Positions 25,497 to 34,147 are shown, counted from the stretch's first letter. The stretch is DNA of 64,000 bases from UBA12018 sp051656605 (GCA_051656605.1 JBOGCF010000015.1:1-64000); one strand, 5' to 3'. A program made the numbers and translations. The notes: generated by a model from the sequence alone, not told the origin.

Positions 25497-27686
25497 ATGA
25501 GAACGCTATTTCTTATCATTAATCTATTCATTATAAGTATAACTTTATCTGCCAAAGATCTTGTAAAAGGTGTTGTTTTAGATACTGCCAATGAGCCATT
25601 GGTGGGTGCAAATGTAGTATGGGAAGGAACTACGAAAGGTGTAACAACGAATGTAGAAGGTCAATTCGAAATAGAAAAAACAAAGAAGGCAAACAAACTA
25701 ACAATTTCATATATTGGATATTCTCCGGTAACAATCGAAGTAACGAAAGCGAATGAATCTAGCATAAAAGTAATCATGAAAGATGAAATAGAACTAGATG
25801 AAGTCGTGGTTACACAGCGAGCTATCGGGACAATCAGTTCACGAACCAGCGTGTTACAAACGCAAAAGATTACATACGATGAGCTTTGTCGTGCAGCCTG
25901 TTGTAATTTGGCAGAAAGTTTTGTGACAAACCCCTCTGTTGATGTATCATATAGCGATGCAGCGACTGGGGCTCGTCAAATTAAATTGTTGGGTCTTTCC
26001 GGTACATATGTGCAGATGTTGACAGAGAATTATCCAAATTTTCGTGGTGCTGCAGCCTTATACGGTTTGGATTATGTTCCGGGGCCTTGGATGGAAAGCA
26101 TTCAAGTGTCAAAAGGAACTTCATCAGTAAAGAACGGTTATGAGGCTTTGGCCGGACAGATCAATGTGGAATACAAGAAACCTCCTACAGCAGATATTTT
26201 TTCTGGAAATTTGTTTTTGGCAGATAATGGACGCGTTGAAGTGAATGCGGATGCAGCTGCTCACTTTTCCGATAAGTTGTCGAGTGGTTTGATGATTCAT
26301 TATTCGAATGAAACCAAATCTCACGATGATAATGAAGATGGTTTTCTCGATACACCAATGAAAGAGCAATATAATATTATGAATCGTTGGTATTATACGA
26401 ATGGAAAGTTCATGTCTCAGTTTGGTTTAAAGTATTTGCATGAAACCCGTACTTCGGGAGAAGACATTTCACATCATCAATTAGATCGAGATCCTTATCG
26501 AATTCATTTAGAGTCGAATCGTGCGGAATTCTTTACTAAAAACGGCTATATATTTGATAAAGCAACCAATGAAAGTCTTGCTCTAATCTTTACAGGCGCT
26601 TATCATGAGCAAAAGTCGAAGTATGCGCTTACACCGTATAATGTATATCAAAACAACCTATATGCGAGTTTGATGTACGAAAAAGAATACTCAACAATGC
26701 ACAAATTAAGTGCAGGATTGAGTATGAATTACGACGACTTTAATGAGAATTTATTACATAATCCTTTCAAGCAATCAGAAGTTGTAACGGGAGCATATGG
26801 TGAATATACCTTCAATTGGAATGATAAAGTGATTCTTTTGGCCGGATTGCGAGGCGATTATAGTTCGGTGTATAATTTCTTTGTGACACCACGTATGCAC
26901 TTGAAGTATAACCCGACATCTTGGTTTAATATTCGAGGCTCAATAGGAATGGGATATCGCACGCCACACGTGTTGGCAGAAAATAACTTCTTGTTGGCAA
27001 GTAGCCGTAAGATCATTATCGCAGATAATCTTGATCAAGAGAAAGCTTGGAATACGGGAATTAACTTGTCATTCTATATTCCGATAGCAGGTAAAGATCT
27101 TACACTTAATGCAGAATGGTATTATACCGACTTCAAGAATCAGGTCGTAGTAGATATGGATTCTAATCCACACGAAGTAAGTTTTTATAATCTGAAAGGG
27201 AAATCTTATTCGCACAACATGCAGGTAGAGGCTACTTATCCTTTCTTTAGAGGTTTTACGCTTACAGCAGCTTATCGCTATACGGATGCAAAAACGAACT
27301 ACAAAGGCGTGTTGAGAAAAAGACCTTTGGTGAGTGATTACAAAGGGTTGGTAACAGCATCATATCAGACTCCTTTAAAGAAATGGCAATTTGATGCAAC
27401 TGCTCAGTTTAACGGAGGAGGTCGTATGCCGGAGCCTGATGCCGTGAGCCCTTTGTGGGATACAACGTTTAAGCCATATACAATGCTTAGTGCCCAAGTA
27501 ACAAAGTATTTCAGAACATGGTCGGTATATGCGGGAGGAGAAAACCTTTTGAATTTTACGCAAAATAATCCTATCATTGCAGCGAACGATCCTTTTGGGG
27601 ATAACTTTGATAGCTCTATGATTTGGGGACCAGTGCACGGACGTAAGTTTTACATCGGTGTTCGATTTAATATTAGTAGAGATTAA
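25497..27686 (+). CDS. TonB-dependent receptor with carboxypeptidase-like N-terminal domain
   Basis: This 729-residue outer-membrane receptor has a signal peptide (1-18), then a carboxypeptidase-regulatory-like domain (about 22-100). The plug domain (about 115-230) contains L-C-R-A-A-C-C-N-L-A-E-S-F. A beta-barrel of about 500 residues follows, ending in an aromatic-rich strand near Y-I-G-V-R-F-N-I. It is smaller than SusC proteins and has no SusD partner, so its cargo is probably a metal or small ligand. The cysteine trio in the plug and the flanking Cys/His-rich and HMA genes point to copper or another soft metal. The gene is 105 bases after its upstream neighbour and 31 bases before the HMA gene. 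Confidence 0.88.
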   Translation: MRTLFLIINLFIISITLSAKDLVKGVVLDTANEPLVGANVVWEGTTKGVTTNVEGQFEIEKTKKANKLTISYIGYSPVTIEVTKANESSIKVIMKDEIELDEVVVTQRAIGTISSRTSVLQTQKITYDELCRAACCNLAESFVTNPSVDVSYSDAATGARQIKLLGLSGTYVQMLTENYPNFRGAAALYGLDYVPGPWMESIQVSKGTSSVKNGYEALAGQINVEYKKPPTADIFSGNLFLADNGRVEVNADAAAHFSDKLSSGLMIHYSNETKSHDDNEDGFLDTPMKEQYNIMNRWYYTNGKFMSQFGLKYLHETRTSGEDISHHQLDRDPYRIHLESNRAEFFTKNGYIFDKATNESLALIFTGAYHEQKSKYALTPYNVYQNNLYASLMYEKEYSTMHKLSAGLSMNYDDFNENLLHNPFKQSEVVTGAYGEYTFNWNDKVILLAGLRGDYSSVYNFFVTPRMHLKYNPTSWFNIRGSIGMGYRTPHVLAENNFLLASSRKIIIADNLDQEKAWNTGINLSFYIPIAGKDLTLNAEWYYTDFKNQVVVDMDSNPHEVSFYNLKGKSYSHNMQVEATYPFFRGFTLTAAYRYTDAKTNYKGVLRKRPLVSDYKGLVTASYQTPLKKWQFDATAQFNGGGRMPEPDAVSPLWDTTFKPYTMLSAQVTKYFRTWSVYAGGENLLNFTQNNPIIAANDPFGDNFDSSMIWGPVHGRKFYIGVRFNISRD

Positions 27687-27716
27687 TTTACTCACACTAT
27701 AAACAATAAATAAGTT

Positions 27717-28115
27717 ATGAAGAAACATTTAGTAATGTTGATGAGCTGCCTTATGATGTTGGCAGTATCTGTATCTGCGTATGCGGAAAAGAAAAACGGA
27801 AAAGAGACGGTTGAGTTTTTTATTGAAGAGCTTGATTGTCCGTCTTGTGTAAAGAAAATTGAGAAGAATATTGCGTTTGAGAAAGGAGTAACAGACATCA
27901 AGTGTGACTTGAAAGCTCGCACTGTAGATGTAACCTTTAAAACCGATAAAACAAGCAAAGCAAAATTGATTTCGGCTTTTAAGAAGCTTGAGTTGCCTGC
28001 TGTAGAAGTTGATAAAGATGCAACATGTGCACGTCCGGCAGAGAAAGCAACCTGTTGTCCGGGTCATGATCATAAAGAAGATACATCTAAAACCAAGAAA
28101 GAACACAAACATTGA
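27717..28115 (+). CDS. Periplasmic heavy-metal-associated (HMA) protein
   Basis: This 132-residue protein has a signal peptide (1-23, ending A-Y-A). An HMA ferredoxin-like domain (about 30-95) carries the metal-binding loop L-D-C41-P-S-C44 followed by V-K-K-I-E-K. The C-terminal tail adds C-A-R-P, C-C-P-G-H-D-H and a final K-E-H-K-H, giving several more Cys/His ligands. It may bind Cu(I) or Zn(II) and pass it from the receptor, or buffer it. It is last in the trio. A terminator follows at 28213-28248. Confidence 0.85.
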   Translation: MKKHLVMLMSCLMMLAVSVSAYAEKKNGKETVEFFIEELDCPSCVKKIEKNIAFEKGVTDIKCDLKARTVDVTFKTDKTSKAKLISAFKKLELPAVEVDKDATCARPAEKATCCPGHDHKEDTSKTKKEHKH

Positions 28116-28212
28116 TCTTCTATGATTTTAGTCTTTCAGAGTCGTAAATGTTAAGATGTAGGATTCTGATGAACAATATTGTGCATTTTAAAAACAACAT
28201 TGTATATTTGCT

Positions 28213-28248
28213 ATCCCCGATATGCTGGTGCGTATCGGGGATTTTTTT
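28213..28248 (+). terminator. Terminator of the metal-handling trio
   Basis: A perfect 10-bp stem (ATCCCCGATA, 28213-28222, with 28233-28242) is followed by a run of seven Ts. Confidence 0.9.
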
Positions 28249-28342
28249 CGTTTATGAAAAAAGTTAGAACAATATGCAGCATATTGTTTAGTGAATTCAT
28301 CTATAATATATAACCTTTACTTTAGGTACCTAATTTAACTGA

Positions 28343-28885
28343 ATGACTGAAGCACAACTGATAGAGGGTTGCAAGAAAGGGGACCGAAAGTCCCAAAAGA
28401 AGCTTTATGATACCTATGCCGCTAAAATGATGGCTGTTTGTTTTCGCTATACTGGCGATAAAGAAGCAGCTAGAGATATGCTGCAAGATGGTTTTATAAA
28501 GGTTTTCTTGAATCTTGAATCCTATGCAGGTATCGGTTCATTCGAAGGGTGGATGAGACGCGTTTTTATTAATTGCTGTTTGGAGATCTTAAGAAAGAAC
28601 GATCCATTGAGGGAATCTGAAGATTTGGAGACAACCTATCATTTACATGATGTTCAAGCTTCAGTCTTAGAAGAGATTTCAGCTAAAGAAATTTTAGGCT
28701 TGGTTAGTGAGTTGCCTGCGGGTTTTCGCACAGTATTTAATTTATTCGCAATAGAAGGATATTCTCATAAAGAGATCGGAGAAATGCTTGAGATTACTGA
28801 AAGTACGTCTCGTTCTCAGTTTACAAGAGCAAAGCAAGTCTTGCAAAAGAGAGTTGCCGAGCTTTATCAAAGCACAGAAACTTAA
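28343..28885 (+). CDS. ECF-type RNA polymerase sigma factor
   Basis: This 180-residue sigma-70 family protein has region 2 (about 10-85) with D-K-E-A-A-R-D-M-L-Q-D-G-F-I-K-V-F and region 4 (about 115-175) with L-P-A-G-F-R-T-V-F-N-L-F-A-I-E-G-Y-S-H-K-E-I-G. It has no region 1 or 3, as is usual for ECF sigma factors. The gene that follows is its likely anti-sigma partner, 41 bases downstream, so the pair probably answers an envelope signal. The regulon is unknown. Confidence 0.93.
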   Translation: MTEAQLIEGCKKGDRKSQKKLYDTYAAKMMAVCFRYTGDKEAARDMLQDGFIKVFLNLESYAGIGSFEGWMRRVFINCCLEILRKNDPLRESEDLETTYHLHDVQASVLEEISAKEILGLVSELPAGFRTVFNLFAIEGYSHKEIGEMLEITESTSRSQFTRAKQVLQKRVAELYQSTET

Positions 28886-28926
28886 CTTAACATCAGAACT
28901 TTACGATTTTGAATTATTTATAAAAG

Positions 28927-30213
28927 ATGAAGGACGATCAGTTTAATGATATATTTAAAACTAAATTGGAGAACTTCGAAATGGATGATTTTCCAATTGA
29001 CGGATGGGAACAAATAGAAACTAAGTTGCCTAAAGGTAACGTACGTTCTGTTTGGTTTACACCTATGCGTATTGCTGCAGCTTTACTTATTGGAGTTTTA
29101 GTTACAGCTTCAGTCTTTTATCTACACAATACAACACAACCAACAACAAGTTCAGCTTTACTTGTTGCAGCAGCAGATAGTGATGCTTTTGCAGATACAG
29201 AAGAGTCTCTATTAGAAGCGTCTATTTCTACAGATACTCAAAATGACGTTCCATCAAGCGCCTCGGTAAAAGCTATTGTTGCTAAAGTAGATCAAATGCA
29301 TCAGCCGGCAAAGAAATCAGACGTAATGTTGGCTGTTACAGAAGAAAAGCAAACAGCAAAAAACATTCAGATTGCACAAAGTGAGAGTATGCAGGTAGAA
29401 GAAACTTTATCTGAAACGGAAATAGATGCGTTGAATGATCAGGTTTCGAAAAAGCCAAGAAGTGAGTCTAATGAGCGTGCTTACACAAAATCATTACGTT
29501 CTAAGGATGAATCAAGAACATTGTCCTATCATACTTCGAGTCGCAAAATAGATGATAAAAAGTGGGGCTTTGGATGTGGAGCCGGTGCTTTTGCCAGTCA
29601 ATCGGGAAGTAGTTTAGGTATGTATACATTCAAGAATAGTAGACATGCAGATAAGAATCTGATGTTGATGAATGCAGCATCCTTTTCAAATCAGATACCT
29701 CGTAGTGAGATTGATCATCATACCCCATTATCGGTAGGATTATCAGTTAGTAGACGATTAAATGATCGTTTTGCTTTGCAAAGTGGATTGGTTTATTCAT
29801 ATTTAGCCTCTGATTGGAAAACCAATGGAGTACACCATACCAAGACCAAACAAAGTTTGCATTTTATCGGAGTGCCTATTTCTGTGGTTTATAAAATTGC
29901 TGAATGGAACAAGTTCCTTCTTTATGCATCTGCCGGAGGTATGTGTGAGTTGAATGTAAAAGGAAATTTGCGCTATAAATACTATAATAATGAAGAGTTG
30001 CTGTCGGAAACAAATGAAGGCGTTAGAATGGCAGAACCTTATTGGTCTGTGAATGCTAAAGCCGGCGTTAGCTACCCTCTGGTAAAGTTTGTAAGCTTAT
30101 ATGTAGAAGCTGGAGCTGACTATTACTTTAAGAATAATAGCGACATTGAAACGATTAGAACAGAAAAACCAGCCAATTTTGATTTTCAATTCGGATTGCG
30201 TTTTGGTTTGTAA
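28927..30213 (+). CDS. Hybrid anti-sigma / outer-membrane beta-barrel-like protein
   Basis: This 428-residue protein has a cytoplasmic-type N terminus (1-45) and a single membrane segment at about 47-66 (M-R-I-A-A-A-L-L-I-G-V-L-V-T-A). A long, Ser/Thr/Lys-rich spacer (70-205) leads to a C-terminal region (about 208-428) with alternating aromatic and glycine strands, ending F-D-F-Q-F-G-L-R-F-G-L, like PorT-type outer-membrane beta-barrel domains. The layout resembles an anti-sigma factor whose sensor is a barrel reaching towards the outer membrane. Cognate to the sigma gene upstream, by position. The exact topology is not settled by sequence. Confidence 0.65.
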   Translation: MKDDQFNDIFKTKLENFEMDDFPIDGWEQIETKLPKGNVRSVWFTPMRIAAALLIGVLVTASVFYLHNTTQPTTSSALLVAAADSDAFADTEESLLEASISTDTQNDVPSSASVKAIVAKVDQMHQPAKKSDVMLAVTEEKQTAKNIQIAQSESMQVEETLSETEIDALNDQVSKKPRSESNERAYTKSLRSKDESRTLSYHTSSRKIDDKKWGFGCGAGAFASQSGSSLGMYTFKNSRHADKNLMLMNAASFSNQIPRSEIDHHTPLSVGLSVSRRLNDRFALQSGLVYSYLASDWKTNGVHHTKTKQSLHFIGVPISVVYKIAEWNKFLLYASAGGMCELNVKGNLRYKYYNNEELLSETNEGVRMAEPYWSVNAKAGVSYPLVKFVSLYVEAGADYYFKNNSDIETIRTEKPANFDFQFGLRFGL

Positions 30214-30251
30214 TTTAATACCATAAGAACTAATAATTAATAACTAGAAAG

Positions 30252-31049
30252 ATGAAAACGATTAATGCTTATTTGTCAGTTGCTATGGCAACACTATCCC
30301 TTTCATTGACTTCTTGTCTTGGAAACGGAAAAAATGAAATTTCTCTGCCACAGCAGGCATGTGTGATTGTAAATGATCCTACAACTTTCCAAAAAGTTGC
30401 ACAGATTCAAGGGGGAACACTTCTTACATCAACAGCACTTAATAATCAGCCTAGTATTGTAGAAGGATCTTGCTGGTTGTTTGATATTACTGTGAATTTT
30501 GACGATCAACCGCAGGGAGCTAAAGCCTTAACTGCAACGATGACACAACCAATCTATGTTGAAGATAAACAAATGTATAACGGCGATAGTACAGGTACCG
30601 GTGGTTATAACCAAATAATCTCAGATGCTGTAGCTTATCAATATATTAAGACAGAAAATAAAGGTGATATGCTTTTTGTTGTAGCTCGTAGCAAAGAGGC
30701 TCAAAAACAAGTAAACGAGTATGAGCTTATCTTTGATCAAAGCTCAGAAGGCACCGATGTAGGTGGATATAAAGTCTTTAATATGTACTTGCGTTCTCGC
30801 GTTAAAACACAAGGCGAGCCTAATGATCTTTTAGTAGAAAAAGGTACACCTGCAGCTTTCAATATCTCATCGTTTATGCGAACAAAAGGAGAAGCTTTGC
30901 AAGCAGAAGGGCATGAGCTAATCGGTGTTCGCTTGTTGTATGTAAACAAAACAGATACATTAGCAGATGGTACAGTTAATTATCTGTTTACAGCTCCGTC
31001 AAATGTTCAATATAAACTTATTCCTCTTCCTAAAAAAGAAGAAAAATAA
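30252..31049 (+). CDS. Uncharacterised exported lipoprotein
   Basis: This 265-residue protein has a lipoprotein signal with Cys22 in S-L-T-S-C-L-G. The rest is predicted beta-rich and has no family I recognise; NigD-like lipoproteins are a loose resemblance in length and setting. It follows the sigma/anti-sigma pair by 38 bases, so it is likely co-transcribed and may be a target or a signal component. It ends in a Lys/Glu-rich tail and is followed by a strong terminator. Confidence 0.7.
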   Translation: MKTINAYLSVAMATLSLSLTSCLGNGKNEISLPQQACVIVNDPTTFQKVAQIQGGTLLTSTALNNQPSIVEGSCWLFDITVNFDDQPQGAKALTATMTQPIYVEDKQMYNGDSTGTGGYNQIISDAVAYQYIKTENKGDMLFVVARSKEAQKQVNEYELIFDQSSEGTDVGGYKVFNMYLRSRVKTQGEPNDLLVEKGTPAAFNISSFMRTKGEALQAEGHELIGVRLLYVNKTDTLADGTVNYLFTAPSNVQYKLIPLPKKEEK

Positions 31050-31120
31050 GAATTTACTTTTCTGATAATAATAACTTCTGTTGTTATGACGAAAGATTTT
31101 TCGGAATAAGAAGTTTGTTT

Positions 31121-31169
31121 AAAGTCCTTTCGGTGATGAAGCTTGATTGCTTTCCGAAAGGACTTTTTT
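31121..31169 (+). terminator. Terminator of the sigma / barrel / lipoprotein operon
   Basis: A perfect 13-bp stem (AAAGTCCTTTCGG, 31121-31133, with 31154-31166) is followed by Ts. It lies about 70 bases past the lipoprotein stop. Confidence 0.9.
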
Positions 31170-31227
31170 GTAAAGTAGTCTGTGTTATCTGTTTTTGATG
31201 CAATTTGTATTTATTATAAATATGAAG

Positions 31228-31258
31228 TTTGTTTTGTTGTTGTAGCTGCTTATCTTTG
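31228..31258 (+). promoter_or_regulatory. Promoter of the ferredoxin gene
   Basis: TTTG (31228-31231) and TATCTTTG (31251-31258) are 19 bases apart and lie about 80 bases before the start; a full consensus match. Confidence 0.7.
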
Positions 31259-31341
31259 AACAACTGTTTTAGTTTATCTGTTTTCTAAAAGAAAATTAGG
31301 AGATCAGTCAATTAATAATTAACTAATAATATACTACGATT

Positions 31342-31527
31342 ATGGCAATAAATAAGGTTTGGATCGAAGAAGGATGCATCAGCTGTGGTAACTGTGAAGC
31401 AATTTGTCCGGAAGTATTTCAAGTAAATGATGTATCTGAAGTGCAGGATGTTGACTTCAATGCATACGAAGATCAAATCAAGGAAGCTGCAGAGAGCTGT
31501 CCTGTAGATGTAATTCGTTACGAATAA
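31342..31527 (+). CDS. Small [4Fe-4S] ferredoxin
   Basis: This 61-residue protein carries C-I-S-C-G-N-C-E-A-I-C-P near residues 12-23 and a last Cys in S-C-P-V near 54, enough for one [4Fe-4S] cluster. It is an electron carrier for enzymes such as PFOR, which is encoded 26 kb away. The rest of the chain is acidic and suits a low-potential soluble carrier. It has its own promoter (31228-31258) and terminator (31546-31583). Confidence 0.93.
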   Translation: MAINKVWIEEGCISCGNCEAICPEVFQVNDVSEVQDVDFNAYEDQIKEAAESCPVDVIRYE

Positions 31528-31545
31528 TAGCTTTATAATAGTTAG

Positions 31546-31583
31546 AAAAAAACGGTGCTCAGATAATCTGGGTGCCGTTTTTT
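31546..31583 (+). terminator. Terminator of the ferredoxin gene
   Basis: The stem AAAAACGGTGCTCAGA pairs with TCTGGGTGCCGTTTTT, using a few G-T pairs, and is followed by more Ts. Confidence 0.85.
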
Positions 31584-31600
31584 TGTTTTACACAACAAAT

Positions 31601-31616
31601 ACACACTTTAGTGTGT
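31601..31616. promoter_or_regulatory. Candidate operator: 16-bp inverted repeat before thiF
   Basis: ACACACT-TT-AGTGTGT is a perfect 7-2-7 inverted repeat. It abuts a possible -33 TTTG (31619-31622), with a near -7 GATCTTTG (31639-31646, one mismatch). Position and symmetry suit a dimeric regulator such as the LuxR-type protein encoded next door. Binding is not shown. Confidence 0.45.
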
Positions 31617-31669
31617 TGTTTGGCATTCTTCTTTCGGTGATCTTTGCACTCGATAAATAAAGATAACCA

Positions 31670-32428
31670 ATGCAAAAGCGATATAATAGAAATAGGATCT
31701 ATTTGTCTGACGAGAATCAGAAGCAAATACAAGACTTTAAGATTTTGCTCGGCGGAGCAGGAATTGGAAGTGTTGTTGCCGAATGCGCATTGAGATTAGG
31801 GTTTGAGAACATTACGATCGTAGACGGAGATGTTGTCGAAGAGTCGAATCTAAACAGGCAAGATTATGAAATGTCTGATTTGGGTAGATCTAAGGCAGAA
31901 GCATTGAAGGATCGATTGCTGCGGATTAATCCGGAAGCAAATATTCGGGCAATTCATGCATTCTTGGATGAAAAGAATATGACAGATATTGTGCCGGGAC
32001 ATGATGTGGCAATCAACGCGCTGGACTTTAAAGACAGAGTGCCTTTCGAGTTTGATAAGCTATTGGCAAAAGAAGGTGTTGCTGTAATTCATCCGTACAA
32101 TATCGGGTTTGGAGGTTTGGCAATTGTGGTAAAACCTGAAAGTAGCTCTTTGAATGAGATATCAGACAAAGCGTTAGGCTTTGAAAAGAAAGTAGTAGAA
32201 TACGTATCCGATTATTTTAAGTATTGGGCAGCCCCAAAACTTTGGATTGAGAACGTACTACGAGCATACGAGCGTGAAGAAGGAGCTTTGCCCCCGCCAC
32301 AGTTACCCATTGCTTCATGGATCGTAGGCGGAATGTGTACAGATATTCTGTTCAGACTTGCCACCGGCAAGTTTGTAAAGACATTCCCCAAGTTTTATTA
32401 TTACTCGGCGGGAGATGATTTATGTTAA
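31670..32428 (+). CDS. Stand-alone ThiF/E1-like adenylyltransferase
   Basis: This 252-residue protein has the E1/ThiF/MoeB fold. The glycine loop G-G-A-G-I-G lies at 28-33 and D-G-D at 52-54. R63 in N-L-N-R-Q, K75 in S-K-A-E-A and D119 in N-A-L-D-F-K-D-R are the usual ATP and magnesium contacts. The two CxxC zinc pairs of ThiF and MoeB are missing. Cys residues are few (39, one in G-M-C-T-D, and the last residue), so a catalytic thioester cysteine is not evident. It probably adenylates a carboxylate, perhaps the C terminus of a peptide, but no ubiquitin-like partner is encoded nearby. It ends four bases before the end of the convergent luxR gene. Confidence 0.8.
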   Translation: MQKRYNRNRIYLSDENQKQIQDFKILLGGAGIGSVVAECALRLGFENITIVDGDVVEESNLNRQDYEMSDLGRSKAEALKDRLLRINPEANIRAIHAFLDEKNMTDIVPGHDVAINALDFKDRVPFEFDKLLAKEGVAVIHPYNIGFGGLAIVVKPESSSLNEISDKALGFEKKVVEYVSDYFKYWAAPKLWIENVLRAYEREEGALPPPQLPIASWIVGGMCTDILFRLATGKFVKTFPKFYYYSAGDDLC

Positions 32429-32432
32429 GGGT

Positions 32433-33221
32433 TCAGATTAGTTTGTGCAGAGTCACATAGGCTATAGCTTCAGAAATATTTCCGACGTTTAATTTCTGAA
32501 ATAAAGTTTTGCGATAGCCTTTTACAGTGTCTACTGCCTTATTCATGCGCTGCGCTATTTCTTGAAGGGAGTAGCCCTGATTCGCGAGACGGATTACTGT
32601 CTTCTCGGTTTCGGTAAGCGTGTATTGTTTTTCTTCATTCCATCGTTTTCCAATTAGACTGTACGTCCACTTGAGCGGGTGGCCTTTGCACGTGATGTGT
32701 ATATCGCCAACCCCAGAGTTGGACGCGAGAGAAACGGCACAGAGACCAAGCCAGATTTTGCCGTCCGGTGCTAACTTAAGAGGAGTAAGTTTCTGATTAA
32801 CGAGAACTTTTTCTTGAGTTTGACTGTGTATGAGATGAAAGTTATAAGAGATTGTATAGAACGTTCGTTCTTCGATACTGATGTTTTCAAAAAAGCTGAA
32901 ACCGGCTTGATTGATTTCGAGAAGTAAGCTAAGGTCTTCCTTTGCTACATGTTTGAAATAAAAGTCATACCCTAAAGCTTTGACCTCTTCGACCGACAAT
33001 CCGCAAAGAAACAAAGGATTGTCCGAAACGTACAAAAAGTTACGTTTATAGTAGTCGATAATGTATACTGAATGGTATGTTGTTCGGGCATAAGCCTCAA
33101 TAGCTTCAAGATAAGGAGTTACTTGAGAATAAGCTTTGTCAGGCATTGTAAACAAGCTGTTCTGTTTGATGAAAAAGGCTGATTTGCTTGTGTTTTGCTG
33201 TTGACCTGAAAGTATATGCAT
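32433..33221 (-). CDS. PAS-like/LuxR-family regulator
   Basis: This 262-residue protein has an N-terminal sensor region (about 35-175) with a PAS-like pattern (Y-S-V-Y-I-I-D-Y-Y-K-R near 52, L-Y-V-S-D-N near 65) and a C-terminal GerE/LuxR helix-turn-helix (about 195-260). The HTH shows T-L-T-E-T-E-K-T-V-I-R-L-A-N-Q-G-Y-S-L-Q-E-I-A then M-N-K-A-V-D-T-V-K. It is convergent with thiF and divergent, 67 bases away, from the acyltransferase gene, so both genes are natural targets. It would sense a small ligand and bind DNA as a dimer. A shorter start at the Met in T-M-P-D-K-A-Y is possible. Confidence 0.88.
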   Translation of the reverse strand: MHILSGQQQNTSKSAFFIKQNSLFTMPDKAYSQVTPYLEAIEAYARTTYHSVYIIDYYKRNFLYVSDNPLFLCGLSVEEVKALGYDFYFKHVAKEDLSLLLEINQAGFSFFENISIEERTFYTISYNFHLIHSQTQEKVLVNQKLTPLKLAPDGKIWLGLCAVSLASNSGVGDIHITCKGHPLKWTYSLIGKRWNEEKQYTLTETEKTVIRLANQGYSLQEIAQRMNKAVDTVKGYRKTLFQKLNVGNISEAIAYVTLHKLI

Positions 33222-33288
33222 GGCGTTAGGTGCGTTTATTTATCTTGACTGATAGATGGTTATGTGATAATGATACTGCAATAAAACA

Positions 33289-34056
33289 ATGCAGAAGCGT
33301 ATAATTACTAATATTATGGACAAATATATTACAAGAATAGGGAATTTTAGCTTTTGGAAGCTATCAAAAGAAAATCTTTTTTCGTTGGCCGAGTTTGTTG
33401 TAAAAGAGAATTACACACATCATGGAGTAGGAGTGAGCACAGCCGAAGAGATACGTGCAGAGGTTGAGATGGTGTATTTTGAAGAGTGCATGAACTATGA
33501 TAATTCGGCTATTATAGTAGCAAAAGATGAAAAAGAGACTATTGTGGGAACCATACGTGTTATGAAATGGAATGGTTGCACACAGTTGCCGCTGACCAAG
33601 ATGTTTGGAGACGAATTGCTTCAACAAGAAGATTTGAATCTGAATGCTTACGAGCACAAATGGCATATCGGGCGTTTTGCCGTGAAAAAAGACATACAAG
33701 ACGGAAAGCAATCAATGACTCTGTTTAGGATATTAATGGTGTATGCCATAAGTCCGATATTCAGATACAACGACGGGGTGTTGTTTGCCGAGTGCGATAA
33801 AAAGCTTCTAAGGGTAATGCGGTTGATGCGTATTGAGGCGCACAACATGCATGACGGGATATACTATTTGGGATCGGAAACGATACCGGTATATATAACC
33901 CGAAGCGGACTGACATCTTTCTTACTGTCAAATGTTGCTTTGACACTTAATATTGATGTTGAGTCAGGCTATGAAAAGCAATATCAGGCAAAGGACTCCG
34001 AGAGTCGGACCGTAAAACAAGACAAAGCTTATATGCAGGCGGCGATGGTATCATGA
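33289..34056 (+). CDS. GNAT-fold acyltransferase (FeeM/LuxI-like)
   Basis: This 255-residue protein resembles the N-acyl amino acid synthase (FeeM) and autoinducer-synthase branch of the GNAT superfamily. Features are the N-terminal A-E-F-V-V-K-E-N-Y, I-V-G-T-I-R-V near residue 83, W-H-I-G-R-F-A-V-K near 124, a helix with L-F-R-I-L-M-V-Y-A, and the end of the fold around R-L-M-R-I-E-A-H. Such enzymes join a fatty acyl group to an amino acid or S-adenosylmethionine-derived head. The product here is unknown. Starts at 33289 and 33316 are both possible. Its first codons resemble those of thiF (ATGCAGAAGCG against ATGCAAAAGCG). No -7 box with a full match was found in the 67-base divergent spacer. 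Confidence 0.65.
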   Translation: MQKRIITNIMDKYITRIGNFSFWKLSKENLFSLAEFVVKENYTHHGVGVSTAEEIRAEVEMVYFEECMNYDNSAIIVAKDEKETIVGTIRVMKWNGCTQLPLTKMFGDELLQQEDLNLNAYEHKWHIGRFAVKKDIQDGKQSMTLFRILMVYAISPIFRYNDGVLFAECDKKLLRVMRLMRIEAHNMHDGIYYLGSETIPVYITRSGLTSFLLSNVALTLNIDVESGYEKQYQAKDSESRTVKQDKAYMQAAMVS

Positions 34057-34092
34057 TTACACTTCGCACGATGCGGTAAGCGCGTGGTTAAG

Positions 34093-34134
34093 ATGTTTTC
34101 AAACCATATATATATCATTGCCAAGAGCAATTAA
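34093..34134 (+). CDS. Candidate 13-codon peptide, ends in Asn
   Basis: A 13-codon frame begins ATGTTT and reads MFSNHIYIIAKSN, ending TAA. It lies 36 bases after the acyltransferase stop and upstream of the terminator. A C-terminal Asn is what the ThiF-like MccB modifies in microcin C7 (heptapeptide MRTGNAN), which is why it is listed. Such short frames arise by chance often; support is weak. Confidence 0.12.
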   Translation: MFSNHIYIIAKSN

Positions 34135-34147
34135 AAAATAACACGAA

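Noticed and set aside
28203..28210. TATATTTG just before the terminator at 28213
   Set aside because: A promoter here would start transcription within the terminator stem, and no -33 box fits.
31670..32428. ThiF-like protein as part of a molybdopterin or thiamine operon
   Set aside because: No moa, moe, thi or ubiquitin-like gene lies nearby, and the CxxC zinc pairs of MoeB and ThiF are absent.
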